Shown in pieces: positions 62,640 through 64,000 of a stretch of DNA of 64,000 bases (position 1 is the first letter of the stretch; each line of letters opens with the position of its first letter). The DNA comes from Patagioenas fasciata (lineage: Eukaryota > Chordata > Aves > Columbiformes > Columbidae): the NCBI RefSeq assembly GCF_037038585.1, contig NC_092520.1, positions 10,793,001 through 10,857,000 on the forward strand. Direction: 5' to 3'. A model generated the notes under the pieces. The model had not been told where the DNA came from. It did not search any database and saw only the letters and a list, made by a program, of their open reading frames with translations. The position numbers and the translations under genes were made by a program.

Positions 62640-64000
62640 GGCACGGGCAACTAAGGAAATCCAAGCAGGCGAAAAGAACCAGGGGCCCAGGTGTGTATCC
62701 GCTGCCTACAGAAAGTCACAAAGCCCCACTTTTCTGTTCACGTCAGCTGGCAATCCCAGCGCCGCCTGGTGTCCGAATCCCAAGGGCACAGTAAGGAGTT
62801 GTTCCAAGTAGCTGTAGACACGGAGACAGTGGCACTTCTTAAAAAGTTACCGGGGGTAATTGAGGGAAGTGAAAGACAACCAAGCAATCAAAAAGCAGTG
62901 TGATTTTCCTTCACGCCAGGGTTTTTAGCAAGGGACACTGAGGGATGCTGCTGCTGCTGCTGCTGCTGCTTGGGTTTTAGAAAGGACATCACAGCCCCCC
63001 AGGGGCTCCCTGTCGAGCCCCACTGCCCGCTGAGGGGCACTGCACATCCCTGAGAACCGGCTGTGCCCCGAGAAGGGCATGTGTTGAGAAGGGGCCAAAG
63101 CAAAGCTGGAGTCGGTGACTCCTGTTTCGTTGGACTTCCCAAAAACCAGGCAACTCCGTCGTGACTCTTCTTGTCTTCATTGTTTCATCAGTTCTTTCTG
63201 ACTCTGTCCTTGTAGCTTCTTGGATTTCCTGGATGAGCTCTGACACCCGGGCTTCCAGGAGCACGATGCAGCCCCAGCACCACCTCGGCGCAGGCGAGGA
63301 GAGAGGCAGCGCGCCCTCCTGCTCTGGCCGGCACATTCCACTCGTGCAGCGCTAAGCCAGAGCAGCCCCACGGGGCCCCCAGACCCATCCCAGCCCTCGC
63401 AGGAGGCCTTGCTGGCTCACCCATCAGCTCCGTGAGCAGATGCCCACCAGCTGGAACATCTCTCCAAGGTGGAGAGCTGGCCTGTGGACTTCAGGACATG
63501 TGGAGTGTGTGACACACGGTGGTGCCTGGCATCTGGGAGGGCCATGAAGACATGCTGGCCGGTGTTTTCCATTCTGTAAAACCCTCCAAGTTTTAATTCC
63601 AGCTACCCATTCTTGGCAGACCCATGCGGAACTGACTTGCTCCATTCAAGAAGGGAGCACCCATTGCTCCTCTTTGCTCAGGGCAAGTGCATGTATGCAG
63701 GACACCTGAAGAACTCATTTGGGGACAGAAGGTAACACGTCAGCCGGCTGCACCTGCTTGAGTCCAAACCCCACTGTGCTGTCCCTACCAAGAGCAGAAA
63801 CTACATTCAAAAGGCTCCTGTCACTGCACTTTCACTGATACCCACTTGCACATGCTGCAAAAGGCACGTACTGAGCTGCGAGGATTTCCTATAAGTATGG
63901 AGGCGGTCAAATGGACATTGGACATAATTTTCTCCAGGTTGGAGAAGACTGGTAGCAAAAACTGAAATTATTTCCATACCTGATCGACATACGAGCATAT
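62640..64000. other. Noncoding tail of unit 5, incomplete
   Basis: Matches the first 1.36 kb of the unit 1 tail, with (GCT)8 at 62947-62970. The window ends before the AT-rich part and the AAAAG block. Confidence 0.6.

Larger units (their letters stand above)
56872..64000 (+). repeat. Tandem unit 5 (type B, A-like end), cut by window
   Basis: 7129 bp are present and the tail runs off the window. The upstream half is closest to unit 2. Between 61,066 (type B Pro codon) and about 61,142 (type A CAGCTCCCGG) it becomes type A and stays so at the exon 61687 acceptor (TGTTTCCTCAG) and at GAGTGTGTGAC near 63503. Confidence 0.93.

Overview
The window looks like bird genomic DNA, probably passerine. 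The evidence is CR1 LINE fragments, an ERV solo LTR, an avian-type endogenous retroviral Gag-like remnant, and a tandemly expanded RhoGAP gene with compact GC-rich exons and short introns, a family I associate with TAGAP-like genes in songbirds. The species call is inference. The coding and repeat-family calls come from reading the sequence, without database searches.

Layout. (1) Bases 1 to about 22,420 are AT-rich single-copy DNA in which I find no convincing exon. It holds one solo LTR (6584-7558) flanked by a 5-bp direct duplication and carrying an array of nine short hairpins, plus one CR1 3' end (about 14262-14447). (2) From about 22,421 to the end there is a head-to-tail tandem array of units of about 8.5-8.7 kb, starting at 22431, 31048, 39554, 48210 and 56872; the fifth is cut by the window end. 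Each unit runs in the same order: CR1 ORF2 fragment, Gag-like remnant, short CR1-like piece, complete multi-exon RhoGAP gene on +, noncoding tail with a (GCT)8 tract, AT-rich tail, and an (AAAAG)n purine block of variable length.

Each gene copy can be read as about ten exons encoding roughly 370 residues: an MGQVNCC N-terminus that resembles a myristoylation plus palmitoylation signal, a linker, a full RhoGAP domain with the arginine-finger motif GIFR and the PNLL motif, an acidic segment, and a basic C-terminus. All five copies keep their reading frames and splice sites, so all are potentially functional. The proteins would switch off Rho-family GTPases, probably at membranes.

The copies fall into two subtypes. 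Units 1 and 4 are type A and units 2, 3 and 5 are type B for most of their 5' halves, with subtype switches inside units 4 and 5. Unit 4 sits at a constant offset of 25,778 bases from unit 1 across the whole gene, and unit 5 at 25,824/25,821 from unit 2. This suggests a three-unit block was itself duplicated, followed by conversion or unequal exchange.
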